DNA of 64,000 bases from Vicugna pacos (GCF_048564905.1 NC_133021.1:6279501-6343500), one strand, 5' to 3'; positions 11,310-23,229 are shown, counted from the stretch's first letter. Numbers and translations: made by a program. The notes: generated by a model not told the origin, from the sequence alone.

Positions 11310-11570
11310 AGCTTATGGCAGTTGGGTGGAGGGATAAACTAGGAGTTTGGGATTAACAGACACTAACTACAGGATATAAAAGAGATAAACAACAAGGTCC
11401 TACTGTACAGCTCAGGGAACTCTATTCAATAGCTGGTAAAAACCCACAATGAAAAAGACCCTGAAGAAGACTATATGTGTGTGTGTGTGCCCTAGTCTCC
11501 CTGCTGGGCACCTGAAACCAACGCAGCACTGTGAATCAGCTACACTGCAATTAGAGAATAAAATTAAGTG
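11310..11570 (+). mobile_element. L1 3' end, 5'-truncated
   Basis: Sense L1 3' UTR is visible ('gagataaacaacaaggtcc', 'cagggaactctattcaa') up to 'cacctgaaacc', with an A-rich end at about 11,560. A short (GT)n run at 11,478-11,490 lies inside. This copy is more diverged than most here. Confidence 0.75.
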
Positions 11571-11574
11571 AGTC

Positions 11575-13615
11575 TAGTTGGATCTAATTAAAGAGACATT
11601 TTGTTCCCTGTTCCCTGGAAGAACTGAAAACCTGCTAGGAGCAGTGGAAGGTGGCTCGTGTTCCCAGCGCGGGCGAGCCCAGCACCCTGAGCCCAGACCC
11701 CGGGCTCCCAGCCCCTCACCCCGGGCCCCCTCCCTGGGTGCACGCCGACTCCCGCCGGGTGCTTGACTGTGTCTTTGTGCTTGCTTGTTTTTTTTGCTGC
11801 TTCCCGGATTTCTGTCAGCGATCCAGTTATACAAATCACTTGGCTATGATCTGTGTTTGCTGTCTTCCTTTGAAACTGTGATTCACAGTGTACACCCTTC
11901 ACACAGAATCCTCGCAGCCCAGATACTGAAAAGCTTGTTTTCAAAACAAATTGCAGAACGGCCAGCTCCCCGGGTGTGCAGGCAGCTGCCAAAATGGTCA
12001 AATGCAATTAAGGGAGCCCGTTCCAAATTGCTCTGTTTTCACTGAGCCAGAATGTTTTCAGATATGGATCAGATGGTGATGTCACTTTGCCCACGACCCA
12101 GTCAGCTGAGAAAACACACTTGAAATGGAAGACGAAAAGGAGGCCACTTCGGCCGGAGGATCTGTGGAGACGGGTTCAGACGGGGCTTTTTAGTTCAGTA
12201 AGAAAAGGCCGATGACCACACTAAACCTGCAGGATGCTTGATCATGAACTTGAACTCGGGACAGGTGCAGGGCAAGCTCTTACTGGCCCCTCTCTCACGA
12301 GGGGGAGGGGACAGGAGGGGCCCCGGCCTCTGGGGTTATCTGGAGCTCAGTGAGATACTGTGTGTGAACACCGACTGCACAGCTGGGGCAGGACCCACGT
12401 TCCAGGGGTGTCGCCGTCAGGATTGTTACTCACCGCCCGGCCTGGACTGTGTGCACTCGCCCGAGGGGGAAATCGGGTCATGGTACCAAGGCCCCACCGC
12501 CACGACCCAGCCACTGGCAGATGTTAAGAACCAGCCTCTTGTCGACCAATCCCTGGTGGTTCAGAGAAGCCCAGGACTGTCAAAGTTCTGTTTGAGAAGT
12601 GAACTATCTTGGCTGCTACAAAGGAGACCTCCTTTCTTCTGTCTGGCCCCACAGCCATCCCACTGACTCCTCCATCTCCAAACGCTCTGACAAGGGCTGC
12701 ACCACACACGTATCCACCCTGGGCCTCGAGCTCCAGTCCTACTGAGGCTGCAGTGTCTCTGCCCCTCACCCCCTGCCCAGCAGCATCTTAAGGAGACGTC
12801 CGGGCTGCAGGCCTTTCGTTTTCACCACCTGCTGGACTCAGTGCTCTGGCACCAGCCCGGGGTCAGCGCAGGCTGGACACACGTCCCCTCCTGTCTGGGC
12901 CTGTTCTCTCCCCTATGGGTGCCCCCCGTGAGCCATCTGCCTACCGGGGATCTGCCCAGCCTGCCCTCCAGAATCCGGGAATGGCTCAGGCTTTCAAGGT
13001 GGGGTTACAGCTCTTCATTCTGGAGAGCAGTGAACGTGCACGGGGTGACGGGCAGGGGACAGGTGGACGTGGTACCGGATGCTGTGCGGTCTCTTCCAGG
13101 TGTGTGCCGATGGCCCAAACCCACACAATATCGGCCCCGTGCTGCTGCGACAGCTGCTCCCAGCTCCACACCCAGACCCCTGCCACCAACAGGTCGACTC
13201 CAACCAGGTTTCACTGGAGCACCATCCTCAGCAAAACCGTTCCTCCTCCTCACCTTCACCCAGCATCGCAGGAGCCTGCCAGCTCCCATCCAGAAGCAGC
13301 TCCGGCGTTGGACGACCCCCCTCAGGTCCTCCACTGTCGTCCTCCTCCAGACCTCAGTTCTCTGCTCAGCGCTGTCTGTGGGGACCAGATTCTCGGGCAT
13401 CTGACAGGAAGGGCCTGCTATACAGAGGAGGGCTGGAAGGCGGTTATACGTGTGGATCTAGACCTCTGGGCCGATTCAACAGAATGCGAAAAGTCCAGCC
13501 AATTTAGAGTTTTAGGGAAACAAACTCTCTGGAAATATCCAGTAACTTCTAGCTGTGGCCCTTCCTCAGCAGAGAGCAGGCAGGCCGTCAGAGCGGGAGG
13601 TCGCAAACCTCACAG
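11575..13615. other. largely unique sequence with chance frames
   Basis: No repeat is recognised. The stretch at 11,810-12,010 is compositionally balanced and could be a conserved non-coding element or an old pseudogene. Long + strand frames at 12,841-13,790 (187 and 291 codons) lie in C-rich DNA. The 291-codon frame runs into a MIR copy at its end, which argues against a gene. Confidence 0.4.
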
Positions 13616-13619
13616 CAAA

Positions 13620-13790
13620 TGGACACCAATAATAATAGCAGACCAACGCCAGACGCATTTGACGCTCGTGAGGAGACCAGCCCTTAGGCACTTCGGATGC
13701 GTTAACTCAGCCCTCACAACTGTCAGGATACCCCCAGTAACAGACCAGCAAGCAGAGCAAACTGGGGTAGGATCTGAAAACCCACTCTGA
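13620..13790 (-). repeat. MIR fragment
   Basis: The block 'ataataatagcagacc', the 'gcgttaactcagccctcacaac' region and 'cagagcaaactggggtagg' follow MIR order in one orientation. It is old and diverged, and the orientation is my best reading. Confidence 0.5.
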
Positions 13791-14640
13791 TCCCCGTTAA
13801 CGCCCCAGCCCTTAACCTGATACCAAAACAAGGGAAAGAGCTCCCAAGCTCTCTTCTGAGAACAGCGTTTACCGTCAGCCTTCAGTCGCCCACCACAGCA
13901 CTGCTTTTTTAAGAGGGAAATTCTAAATAGTGCATGATCTGCAGACCCAGAGTCTAGGGAGCCGAGAGCCAGACAAGGCTGCTCCCCAGGAAAACCCGGG
14001 GAGATGAGCAGCCCGCGGACACCTGTCCTTATAGCCCAGGACGCCCTCCCACCACCAAACGGCTGCCGGGGCAGGAGGGAGAGGAAAACACAGCCAGCCT
14101 TTCCGGATGTGTCCGGCCACTCTGCAGACCTCCTATCCGCGATGGAGGGACTGGCCAGGCAGGACACCGAGGATGTTGCCCACATCTCATGAAATTCACC
14201 CAGTGCACCTGCACGTTTCTCTCCTCACATTCGGTTCCCTTGGGGAACAAAAATTCCCACCTGCTTCTCCTATTCACACCTACTGACCTGTGCAAAAAAG
14301 AAGCATGTGACTTAAAAAAAAAAAAAAGCCCTTCCTTCCTTCTGATTCAGCCTGGGGGCCATGGTGTGGGGTCTTCCTCATCCTCCACCACCCAGGGGAC
14401 AGAACTTCAGCAGACCCCGCAGGAGTATGGCTGGGGACACTGACAGACACAGGCTGGAACCGTAGCAACACCAAGACCTTCCAGTGTGTCTCCAGTGATG
14501 CCTGTGTGTCACCGTGTAAACAGCAGAGGGTTCCAGAAATCCCATTTTCCCATCGGATAAAACCCAAGGAGGGCATAAGCATGTGAGAGAGTTCAGAAGC
14601 AGACCTCTACCCTCTGTTCAGAGAGGCAGGCACCGCCCTG
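13790..14640. other. unique sequence
   Basis: I recognise no repeat. Short frames on both strands have no known content. A run of 14 A lies at 14,313-14,327. Confidence 0.4.
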
Positions 14641-14795
14641 GCTGGGTCTGGAGGGCAGAGAGGACCCTGGGCGGGGCCCCTGCGTGGCGGCCCCGCCCTC
14701 TGCAAGCACAGGCCGGGAGGCAGCGCCTGCTCCCCGAAGCCTGAGCCTCGCAGCCTCAGCTCACTGCTCCCTGCGAGCACCAGCGCCGACAGGAC
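14640..14795. other. small GC/CpG-rich patch
   Basis: About 150 bases of clearly higher GC contain 'gggcggggcc' and 'ggccccgcc' near 14,668-14,696, which resemble GC boxes on both strands. It directly neighbours the candidate exon at 14,765-14,816. It may be a minor regulatory patch or a GC-converted spot. Confidence 0.35.
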
Positions 14796-14816
14796 ATCTT
14801 CAGTGTACAACCGATT
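14765..14816 (-). CDS. weak candidate internal exon (minus strand)
   Basis: A strong minus-strand acceptor (pyrimidine tract, then '...ccccactgctgcag' at 14,817) opens a frame beginning NRLYTEDVLSALVLAG. The donor 'gca|gtgagc' at 14,764 is fair. Entry is phase 0 and exit phase 1, so it would join the 9928-9977 candidate in frame. The segment is only 52 bases and the protein is unrecognised. Chance is a serious alternative. Confidence 0.2.
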
Positions 14817-14829
14817 CTGCAGCAGTGGG

Positions 14830-17150
14830 GAGATGAAAGCAGGAAGTGATGCAGGCGTGGAAGGATTTCTTATCCAAGCCCCCTCAACCTCGGTGCTGCT
14901 TTCATCACAACACACTTAATGGTTCTCCCCTCCCCTCCCCCAGCCCTTCCAATAAAAAGCACCCCGAGACTTCAGCCCCGTTGGCAACGAAAATTAAATT
15001 GCTATTTGCCACCTGGTGTTGTCTTACTTAACTTATTTCCAAATTGCTCTTAAATCTCCCTTTGGAATTCTGATTGTAAGTACCAGAAAGAAGGAAAGGG
15101 AATAAGAAAGAAAAGCAGAAACGTGAGCTCATTTGCATCAATTCTGTTCCCGTTCCTTCTACCAGCCTCACCTGTGTCTCCCCTTTGCCTTCATCTTCTG
15201 TTCCTCTCATTCAACTTCTTGTGACATTCAGCCTTCCTTCCCCCTCCTTCATTCTCTAGAATTTTATTCTAAAAGGAACACATGTTTTCCCCAAGACAGG
15301 TCACACTCATGCTCACAGTGGGCTGGTCTGGATGTTTTTCACTGGATTTGATTCCAGAAGCTCTGAGATCCTGCCCATCACAACTGTCCCTACGTTCTCA
15401 GGGCTGCTTCTGCTTTTCACTCATTTGTCCGGCAAGCATTTGCAGAGCACCCCTCACTGCCTGGCACTGTGTCCCCTCTGTCCCCACTGCTTCCTGACTT
15501 ACTTCCTTCTCAGTTCAACTATCAGCTACGAGGCGTGAGTAAAGTCCTAAAGGTCAAGACCTGACTCACCTGAAAAAAATCCCTCTCTCTGCAACCATCA
15601 GGAGCACCTCCTCTACGGCTTTTGGAAATACCATGAGGCGCCACCATCAGCACACAGTTCTAGGAGACTCGTCAATTTAGAAATACTCAGTTTCTACTGA
15701 AATGATTTCTTTCTAAGGGGTAGGACTGATCCATCCTAAACCATCATTTAAAATGACGTTTCCACTCTCAGTGGGGTTTCCACTTGCTCTTAGGGCCTGT
15801 TGGAAGCTGCAGTTTCACTCATTACAGTAGCAACTTCCTGAACCTTAAACAAGAAATAAGGGGAAAAAATTGATTAAAAAAGAAAAAGAAGTTGATAAAT
15901 CAACAACGATTGTAGAATCAATGTTAGGCCCCTTAGGGGATTTCTAATCAGAGGGAAGAGATGGCAGGACCCACAGATGAAAACAAACCCTGATAAACAA
16001 ACACGGACGGGCGGCCCCGCACAGGGAGTGAGCCCCACCACCGGCCCACACCCCAGAGGGAACTTCCAGACGGAGAACTGGACAGACGTGGGGTGGGAGG
16101 GAACCTCTTCGACTTGTTTGAACTCATCCTGTTAACAAGATGCTTAAGACGTTTAGAATTCAGATTATTTCACTCGACTCAGAGGAAGAGCTCCCTCTGT
16201 GAGTGGGACTGGAGTGCAGAAAGGATGAAGTTCTCTCTGGAGGGCAAACCCGGGTCCTTCCAACCCAAGCCGCCTGGGCAAGAAGGGCTGAGAACCAGTG
16301 GCGGCCTGGGGGCATCGAGGCTTCTAGCAAGGAGTGGGGAGATGTCGAAGAGATAATTAGCATCAGTATTATAAACAGCAGCGAGTACAGGTTAGAACAG
16401 ATGGGTTCAGACTATAAAAATAGTCTGGGACAGTCTGGAGGTGGAAGAAAGAGCTGAAGGCCTTTGAGCGACAAGGAGCCACAGTAAAGGCTTCACGAGG
16501 GCTTCCCCTCCCTAAGCTCGTGCTGTAACCGGGCGGTTTGGGCACTAAAGACAAGGTGGCTGGTTTACTGTCATCTAAATGAGTAACTTCTCTGAAAAAG
16601 TATTTGTGAAAGTACCGAGTGTCGTGACTCTGCAGCTCTCTGCACCTGGAAGCGAGTCCGACCCCGTGCAGTGCTACCAGCACGTCAGCCACTCCTGCGG
16701 GTCCTGAGGGCGGTGGTTCACGCGATGTCCCGGAGGAACCTCATGCTCTGCGACATCCTGTATCGTGAAAATCTCACCTTCCATATATGCCACTTGGTAA
16801 AACTTAGAAACAGGGATCAGCTCATACGTGAAAGTCAAGGCCAAGTGTGTCAGCGATAACACAACAGGCAAAGCCCCACGCAGCCGAGTAAAACCTGGTG
16901 GAAGCACCTGCTTTCAAAAGGCCAAACTCTAAATGGCAAAGAATTCACTGATTTTCTGGACATTAAAAAAAAAAACAACTAAATGTTGTGCTTCAGAAGC
17001 ACCCTGAATTTTGAAGAGATCAGAACAGAGAAAGAGGAGGTGTTCAGAGCAGAGCATTAACTCAGGTCTGGTCTTGTTTTTCTGTTTCATACAAGTAGTC
17101 ATGGGAGGACAACCAGTTCGCAGTAAGACAGAAAGACGTTTAAAAATAAA
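14830..17150. other. mostly unique sequence
   Basis: AT content rises towards the right. I recognise no repeat with confidence. A minus-strand segment at 15,570-15,659 has a perfect donor (cag|gtgagt) and an open frame but a poor acceptor. Minus-strand open sequence at 16,674-16,907 has no usable splice pair. Confidence 0.4.
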
Positions 17151-17151
17151 A

Positions 17152-17242
17152 TGAGGGGAGAGTAATGGCTCAGTGGTAAAGCATGTGCTTAGCATGCCTG
17201 AGGCCTTGAGTTCAATCCCCAGTACCTCCATTTTTTGAAAAA
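17152..17242 (+). mobile_element. camelid tRNA-Ala-derived SINE, short tail
   Basis: The A box ('aatggctcagtggtaaagc'), 'gtgcttagcatgcc' and B box ('gagttcaatccccagtacct') are present. The usual C-rich tail is missing, and the copy abuts an L1 fragment at about 17,250. Confidence 0.85.
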
Positions 17243-17249
17243 AGTCAAA

Positions 17250-17545
17250 AAAAACCTGCACCCCAATGTTCACAGCAGCACTATATACAACAGCCAAGAC
17301 ATGGAGACAACGCAAATGTCCATCAACAGATGACTGGATAAAGAAGATGTGGTATATTTATAATGGAATACTACTCAGCCATAAAAAACAACAAAATAAT
17401 GACATTTGCAGCAACATGGATGGACCTGAAGATTGTCATTCCAAGTGAAGTGGGCCAGAAAGAGAAAGAAAAATACCATATGACATCATTTATATGAAGA
17501 ATCTAAAAAATAATAACAATAAGGACACAAATGAACTAGTTATTC
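17250..17545 (+). mobile_element. L1 3' region fragment
   Basis: Sense L1 sequence runs from 'tgttcacagcagcactatat' through 'atggatggacctgaagattg' to 'aggacacaaatgaacta'. It stops before the usual 3' terminus, so both ends are incomplete. Confidence 0.85.
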
Positions 17546-18390
17546 TTTTGATTTCTTGAAAATGTGTGAGCACATCCGACTGTCCTTTATGACTGGATTA
17601 CCGTGCTCTGTTGATTCTTATTTTGTTGTTGGCTTTATTCCTTTGATAACTAAGTTTAAAAAGCTAAAGATCTAATCTGTTCTTAGAAACGATAATTAGT
17701 ACATATATGTAAACTAAAATAAAGTGCAGTATACTGTATATGTGTATTTACATGCAGTATAATGTACAGTGCAGTCGAACTGTAATGATTCTACATAAAA
17801 CTGAAAAAAAAGTCAAAAATAAAAACTTCATTTTTAAAGTTAGGTAAGTGTGTTTAATCCTCATTTCACATTAAAAGCTTGAAGTTGGTTATTTTTCTAT
17901 AAAAGCATATGTCTTGTCCCAAATGCTTTCCCTTACCATATTCCTTATTTACAGACAATAAAATTAATAAATACAGCCACTGATAAGGCATGGATTGAAG
18001 AATTTGAAAAGGGGGAGTTTTTTTGTCTATAAAATCCCCCAGGATCACAGTAACTAAAGTGCCAGGGAGCTAAAGCGAGTCCCAAGCTAAGCTCTGCCAC
18101 CTTCGAGGACCGGATCCCCTTCTTCACTTGCTAAAACACTTGACAACATACAAGTGCCATTTATCTGTGTCCCATAGGTTGTTACATTTGGTCTGCAATG
18201 TGATCGTGGTAGCAGAGAGGCAGGTACTAACGTGGTATTTGATAGAAAGAAAAATGTCCATAGTAGTTAGCAAGCAGCTGTTCTTTACCAAGAAATACTG
18301 AAAATTTCTCTGAATTTTGGAAAATGGATAATGGTACAAAATTAACATAATTCAGGAATGAATAAAAGAAAAAAACAGTATGGAGTTATT
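17545..18390. other. AT-rich unique sequence
   Basis: No repeat is recognised. Near 17,690-17,800 there are repeated 'cagtata/gtatatg' motifs, a loose microsatellite-like stretch. Confidence 0.4.
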
Positions 18391-18393
18391 TAC

Positions 18394-18450
18394 CTCTGAC
18401 ACTGCTATTTTTCTTTGCGGTTTGCACAGAGCCTTCATGAGATGACATTT
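18394..18450 (-). CDS. candidate internal exon (minus strand)
   Basis: On the minus strand the acceptor '...cccctgtccttgctccag' at 18,451 and the donor 'cagag|gtaaat' at 18,393 bound 57 bases, the best-framed splice pair I found. Two frames are open: phase 0, containing KALCKPQRKIAVSE, and another that begins ATG with a hydrophilic peptide (MSSHEGSVQTAKKNS). Phase 0 would join the candidate at 14,816. Neither peptide is recognised. Confidence 0.25.
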
Positions 18451-18639
18451 CTGGAGCAAGGACAGGGGTTTGGAGACTGAAACAAGACAGAGCCACCTGA
18501 GCAGAAGGGGGAGGTCGGCAGAGGCGGCATCACCAGGGTAAACCCTGGCATTGGAAGAGGGTCCCAGTGAGCGGCGGGGGCACGAATCCTTCTCCGTCTC
18601 TGCTGGGGCCATGGGTCTCCCTGGGCTTGTGGTGCGAAG

Positions 18640-18735
18640 GAGGAACAATACTATATTATGAAAGAGGAAGCTGAGGTTCAGGAACTTTATGTTATTTGGC
18701 CAAAGTCAAAGTTATCAAGCGATGAGGTGGGATAG
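18640..18735. repeat. possible MIR scrap
   Basis: The phrase 'gaggaagctgaggttcagg' followed by 'ttggccaaagtcaaagtt' resembles the MIR segment around 'gaggaaactgaggctcag...cttgcccaaggtcac'. It is short. Confidence 0.4.
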
Positions 18736-18739
18736 GAGG

Positions 18740-19920
18740 GGGCACTCAGTGTCCAGCTCCCCACACCCCACCTCACAGCATGGCTGGTGGGTGCTGTCTT
18801 TTCTGGGATGTTGTTTGTTTGCCACAAGCAAAACCAATAAGATGAGAAAATAAAGAGTAAAACAAAACGGAAAGGGAAGAAGGTGGTGCTTGCTCTTTTC
18901 TGTCCCAAACTTTTAAAAACCAAGCAGACTCTACAGCAGTCGGACCATATTCTCTGGGGAAAAGGGAAAGTGGGCTTGGTTTGATTTTGGCCTGAAAATG
19001 AGTGTGGTTTAGTCTGGATTTTCAAAATGTCCTGATTCTATTCAGGGAACAAGCTGAGGTGAAATGCAAGGAGCCTCAGAAAGCTGACGAAGTTCACTGT
19101 CATGTAATCCATGTGATAATTCAGAGAATGGATGTGACGCACACGCAGGGTAGCGATGGTTTCAGAGCCGCACATGTACAATCTGCAGATCTCTGCTCTG
19201 TTTTTAAGTATTTGAAAAAAGAAGAACACGAAACACATCAACATCAAGACATGTAATACAGGAAGCACACACGAGATGACGTTGCGGGCTTGCTGCTAGG
19301 GGAAATAGCACCCCCATTACTAAGAACCACAAAAGGAAACAGGGGGCAGCACTCCTGTGGGAGGGTGCTGGACTCATCTTTCAGGGGAGCTGAGACTCCT
19401 GAGCGCACAGTGCCAGTGAGGTCCCGGGACCCACAGCCCTGGGAGGCAACATCGTGGGTGGACAGCACCCCAGGCCCGGCTCCACCCTGTGCACGGGGTT
19501 ACACAAACCACACTTCATGGAGCAGAGGCTGTAATTTAGGTGACACACTTAGGTCAGTGACTTTTTTAAATGCCATTTTCAAATGTGACCAACAAGAGCA
19601 AGTCGAAATTTTGGAGAGAAAAGAGAGTATTTGTGCTTCATTTCAAGTAAAGCAGAGGCATTCACAGCGGTAATGAAGTCCTGCATCGGGGGGCCAGAGG
19701 CTGGGACGCTGGGAGGGCTGCCACCCAGGAAGCAGCACCCCTGCCTGGCCTCCAGGGATGGCGGCACCACTGCCGCGGCCCCGGGCCCACAGAGCATGAC
19801 GGGGAGCCGGCGGGGAGCCGGGAGGGAGAGGGATGTGGTTGGAACAGAGGATGGAATTTGGGATGAAACGTCAGAGCAGAGGGTCCATGGGGAGTACTGG
19901 CCTCCCAGGTCCTTCATCTG
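18740..19920. other. unique sequence
   Basis: No repeat is recognised. A + strand frame at 19,002-19,256 contains a plausible-looking acceptor ('ctgattctattcag') but no good donor and no recognised protein. Confidence 0.4.
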
Positions 19921-19921
19921 A

Positions 19922-20655
19922 AAAGGAATGATTTATTTTTATTGACATACAGTTGGTTTACAGTGTTGTGTTAATATCTGATGGACAGCATAGTGGTTCA
20001 GTTATACGTACGTATGTATTTATTCCTTTTCATATTCTGTTTCATTATATGCCATTGCAAGCTATTGAATATAGTTCCCTGGACCATACAGTAGGACCTT
20101 GCTGTTTATTTTATATATAATAGTTTGTATCTGCTGATCCTAAACTCCCAATTTAACCCTTCCCCCTCCCCCTTTGGTAACCATAAGTTTGTTTTCTGTG
20201 TCGTGAGTCTGTTTCTGTTTTGTAAATAAGTTCACTTGTATCATTTTGTAAGATTTCATATATAAGTGATGTCATATGATATTTTTCTTTCTCTTTCTGG
20301 CTTACTTAACTTAGTATGACAATCTGCAAGCCCATCCATGTTGCTGCAAATGGTATTATTTCATTCTTTTTTATGGCTGAGTAGTATTCCATTGTTTAAA
20401 TATACTGCAGCTTCTTTATCCAGTCATCTGTCGATGGACATTTAGGTTGCTTCCATGTCTTGGCTGTTGTAAATAGCGCCGCTATGAACAGTGGGGTGCT
20501 TCTGTCGAATTAGAGTTTTCTCCAGATATATGCCCAGGAGTGGCACTGCTGAGTCATAGGGTAACCCTATTTTCAGTTTTAAGGAACCTCCACACTGTTC
20601 TCCACAGTGGTTGCAGCAAACTACATTCCCACCAGCAGTGTAGAAGGGGCCCCTT
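19922..20655 (-). mobile_element. L1 3' UTR and end of ORF2, antisense
   Basis: It starts with the reversed 3' end ('attgacatacagttggttta') and runs through 'ccatgttgctgcaaatgg', 'atggctgagtagtattcc' and 'ggacatttaggttgcttcc' to 'acattcccaccagcag'. It is moderately young and 5'-truncated, with no intact frame. Confidence 0.9.
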
Positions 20656-20744
20656 GAAAAGGAATTATTTAAACTAACCGTGTCAATACTCATGAAATCA
20701 CATTTCCAGTATCAACCACTGACAATTTTTAAGCAGTGGTAAGA

Positions 20745-20910
20745 GCTATTCTTTTTTCTTTCTTTTTTGTTGAAGTGTAGTTGATTTACAATATTATGTT
20801 AGTTTCAGGCGTACAGCAAATTAATCCTGTTTTATATATATATATATATGCATGTATGTATTTATATACTATTTTTCAGGTTCTTTTCCATTACAGGCTA
20901 TTAGTTAAAG
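20745..20910 (-). mobile_element. L1 3' terminus, short antisense copy
   Basis: The phrases 'gttgaagtgtagttgattta' and 'gttagtttcaggcgtacagc' mark the reversed L1 3' end, with a (TA)n stretch at 20,832-20,850. It is a second, separate insertion close to the longer L1 on its left. Confidence 0.8.
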
Positions 20911-20914
20911 GGCT

Positions 20915-21560
20915 GTTCACACATTTCCAGAGTCCGACCTCTTCTGCTGCCACCTCTCTGGTATAAGCCACCTGCACCTCTCACCTGGATGGTGCCCCCA
21001 CCTACATCCTTGCCTCCCTCACACTAGGATGCCCACTGGGGTCCAGTGCCTGCTGGCTGAAAAGTAAGTCTACTTTAGACTGTTGCCAACGGAGCAGCCG
21101 GGTGACCCCATTACAGCGGATGTCTGCTGTGTGGTTCCTCTTCCCAGAAGCCTCCACAGCTGCCCACGAGTCTTGACAGTGCCCCTGAGGCCCTGCCCCA
21201 CCCTGCATGGGACCCCATGTCTTACTACTTATTCTGCTTCCCAGCTCATGCTCTGCCCAGACATGCACCCCAGGGCCTTTGCACTTACCATTCCTGCTTC
21301 TTGGACTGTGACTCTGCAAGATACTAGGACTGTCCTCTGACTCCATCAAGTCTTTACAAATTGTCACCTTCTCAGTAAGCATCCTGGCCATTGTGAGTCA
21401 GTGTTGAAACCCCTGACAGTTTAATCTTTCACCCTCCGTCCCTGCTTTACTTTCCTCACAGCTCTCAGTCTTAAATCTGTTCAGCTTGCTATGTTATCCT
21501 CAGTCCAACAGGCACACAGTGGGCACTTAATGAATGTTTGTTGAATGAATAAATGATTGA
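20915..21560 (+). repeat. L2 LINE 3' end
   Basis: The L2 3' blocks are in order: 'cccagggcctttgcacttac', 'aaattgtcaccttctcagta' and 'ggcacacagtgggcactta'. The copy ends in the typical tail of short 'tgaatgaa' repeats at 21,540-21,570. The left boundary is uncertain. Confidence 0.75.
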
Positions 21561-21564
21561 ATGA

Positions 21565-22920
21565 ATAAACAAATAGTGGTGAGTAAAGGATTACAGGGGT
21601 CAAAATAAGCCAAAGTAACTATACATTTATAAACAGCAGCCTGGACAAAGAAGTTATATCAACAAAGATAAGGATAATGAAAAACCAGGCATTTTTTCAA
21701 AAGCAGACAGCATTCCCTAAAGGAATTATAATACGTAATATAGAATAATAGAAAAGTATATTTGTTCTGCTAAAAACCCATATTAAAATAAGGTAAAATA
21801 ATATAAAATAAATTTAAGCTGGGGGACTGAGTCTTTTGAGCAGAGATAGATGCGAATACCCAGCAGTGTTTCTACCTGGACAGCCCCGGGGGCCCTGGCC
21901 AGGCGAGGGTGACACAGCCAGCCTGGGCAAAATCGAGAGATCACACTGAATCTTCACATGCGACTTACAGGCCGGGGCACTGCTGGGACCGGCCGGCTGT
22001 GAAGGCTCCCAGGAAGGAGGCGCTTAGGCAGACGCCCAGCGGGTGCACGTCTCCCCAGGCAAGCGCGGTTCAGGCCGCGGCCTCTAAGTGCTGGGGCTCG
22101 AACATGAGACAAAAGTGCTCTCCGTGTTCTCGCCAGTGGTGTGACCTGGCAGAGCCGGACGCCTCTGAAACGGACGCCAGCGCGCCAGGTAGGCTCGTCC
22201 AGGAGGCCGCAGCTGAGCGGCTGCTCCTTCAGACAGGGCTTCAATCCATCTTCCCTCCTTCCTCCCAAAACCATTAGCATTTGATCCATGTCTCTCAGAG
22301 AATTCAGCACCCCAGACCTTGTTTTATGTTCGTTGGGATCCAGGACTCATCTGCTTCTTGTGTTTCGGTACCAGAGGTTCGATGGGTGTGTCTGGTGATG
22401 GATGAAGGGTCGGGTCACAGGTGTGGGCAGTTCTTTGGGGACACTTGGCCAGAGAAAGATGTTCTCAAAAGTTCTTCCCAATGGAGAGGCTGGCTCAGGC
22501 AAAGCCCCAGGGGGTTGCCAGAGCCTGGGAAGGACCCATCTGTGCCTGCTCTGGGGTGGGCGGGGGACAGCCGATCCAGGCATAAATTACAGCTCATGCC
22601 TGGTCGGAGAGGGACACATTTTAACAGTGGAAAACTGCATACTAGCAGAGAAGAAGCAGAGCAGAGCACAGCAGGAGAAACTATATGAAGAGGGGATAAA
22701 CTCGGCACAGAGAACTCTCCAGCCATTCAAGTCCAGCCGAGTGCTTGCGCAGGACGAACAGCTGAAGACCGACGTGGGACACTGTGGTGGGGCTCCCAGC
22801 TGGGCGAGACTGAGGTGGCTCCCGGGACACAGGGCTGTCAGTACGAGAACCGGGAAAACCCTGGGAAGCCAAGCCAGCTGTTGCCCTGGTTGGAAGTTGG
22901 GACCAAAAATTTGCACAAAG
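21565..22920. other. unique sequence with CpG-rich part
   Basis: The left part is AT-rich. The part at 21,950-22,230 is GC-rich with many CpG and long frames on both strands. A minus-strand frame near 22,200-22,310 looks hydrophilic but has no splice signals. I recognise no gene. Confidence 0.35.
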
Positions 22921-22924
22921 CCCG

Positions 22925-22975
22925 GATTTGCAATAGGAGCTTAATAAATGTCTGTTGAATGAATGAGTTGGATTC
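22925..22975 (+). repeat. 3' end of an L2/MIR-class repeat
   Basis: The phrase 'aggagcttaataaatgtctg' followed by 'ttgaatgaatga' is the stereotyped end of L2. Only the tail is recognisable. Confidence 0.6.
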
Positions 22976-23054
22976 TATGATTGTAGGTGTGTTTAGTGAA
23001 TAACTTTTTTTTTTGGTGGGGAAAGCTTATCTTAAGAATTATTTAGTTAAAAGT

Positions 23055-23225
23055 AATACTGGGAGCTGGAGACTTGCAGATACTAACAACTATACATAAA
23101 ATAGATGAACAACAAGGTCCTATTGTCTAGCACAGGGAACTGTACCCAGCACCCTGCAGTGGCCTATAATGAGCACGATATGTATCCATACAGGTATGAC
23201 TGCACCTTTATGCTGTAACAGTGGG
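23055..23225 (+). mobile_element. L1 3' end fragment
   Basis: The phrases 'aatagatgaacaacaaggtcc', 'cacagggaactgta' and 'ttatgctgtaac' match the L1 3' UTR. The terminal 'acacaacattg' block and tail are missing. Confidence 0.75.
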
Positions 23226-23229
23226 GCTC

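Noticed and set aside
12915-13790. 291-codon + strand open frame
   Set aside because: It lies in C-rich DNA, has no recognisable domain, and its end overlaps a MIR copy. Other frames there are also long, which points to composition rather than selection.
15570-15659. 90-base minus-strand exon with a perfect donor
   Set aside because: The frame is open and in phase 0, but the acceptor has almost no pyrimidine tract. Kept only as an example of how easily chance exons appear.
16674-16907. 77-codon minus-strand frame with a donor-like 'gaag|gtgaga'
   Set aside because: No acceptor gives an exon longer than about 25 bases, and the frame has no known content.
19002-19256. 84-codon + strand frame with an acceptor-like start
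   Set aside because: It lacks a convincing donor or stop context, and the peptide is unrecognised.
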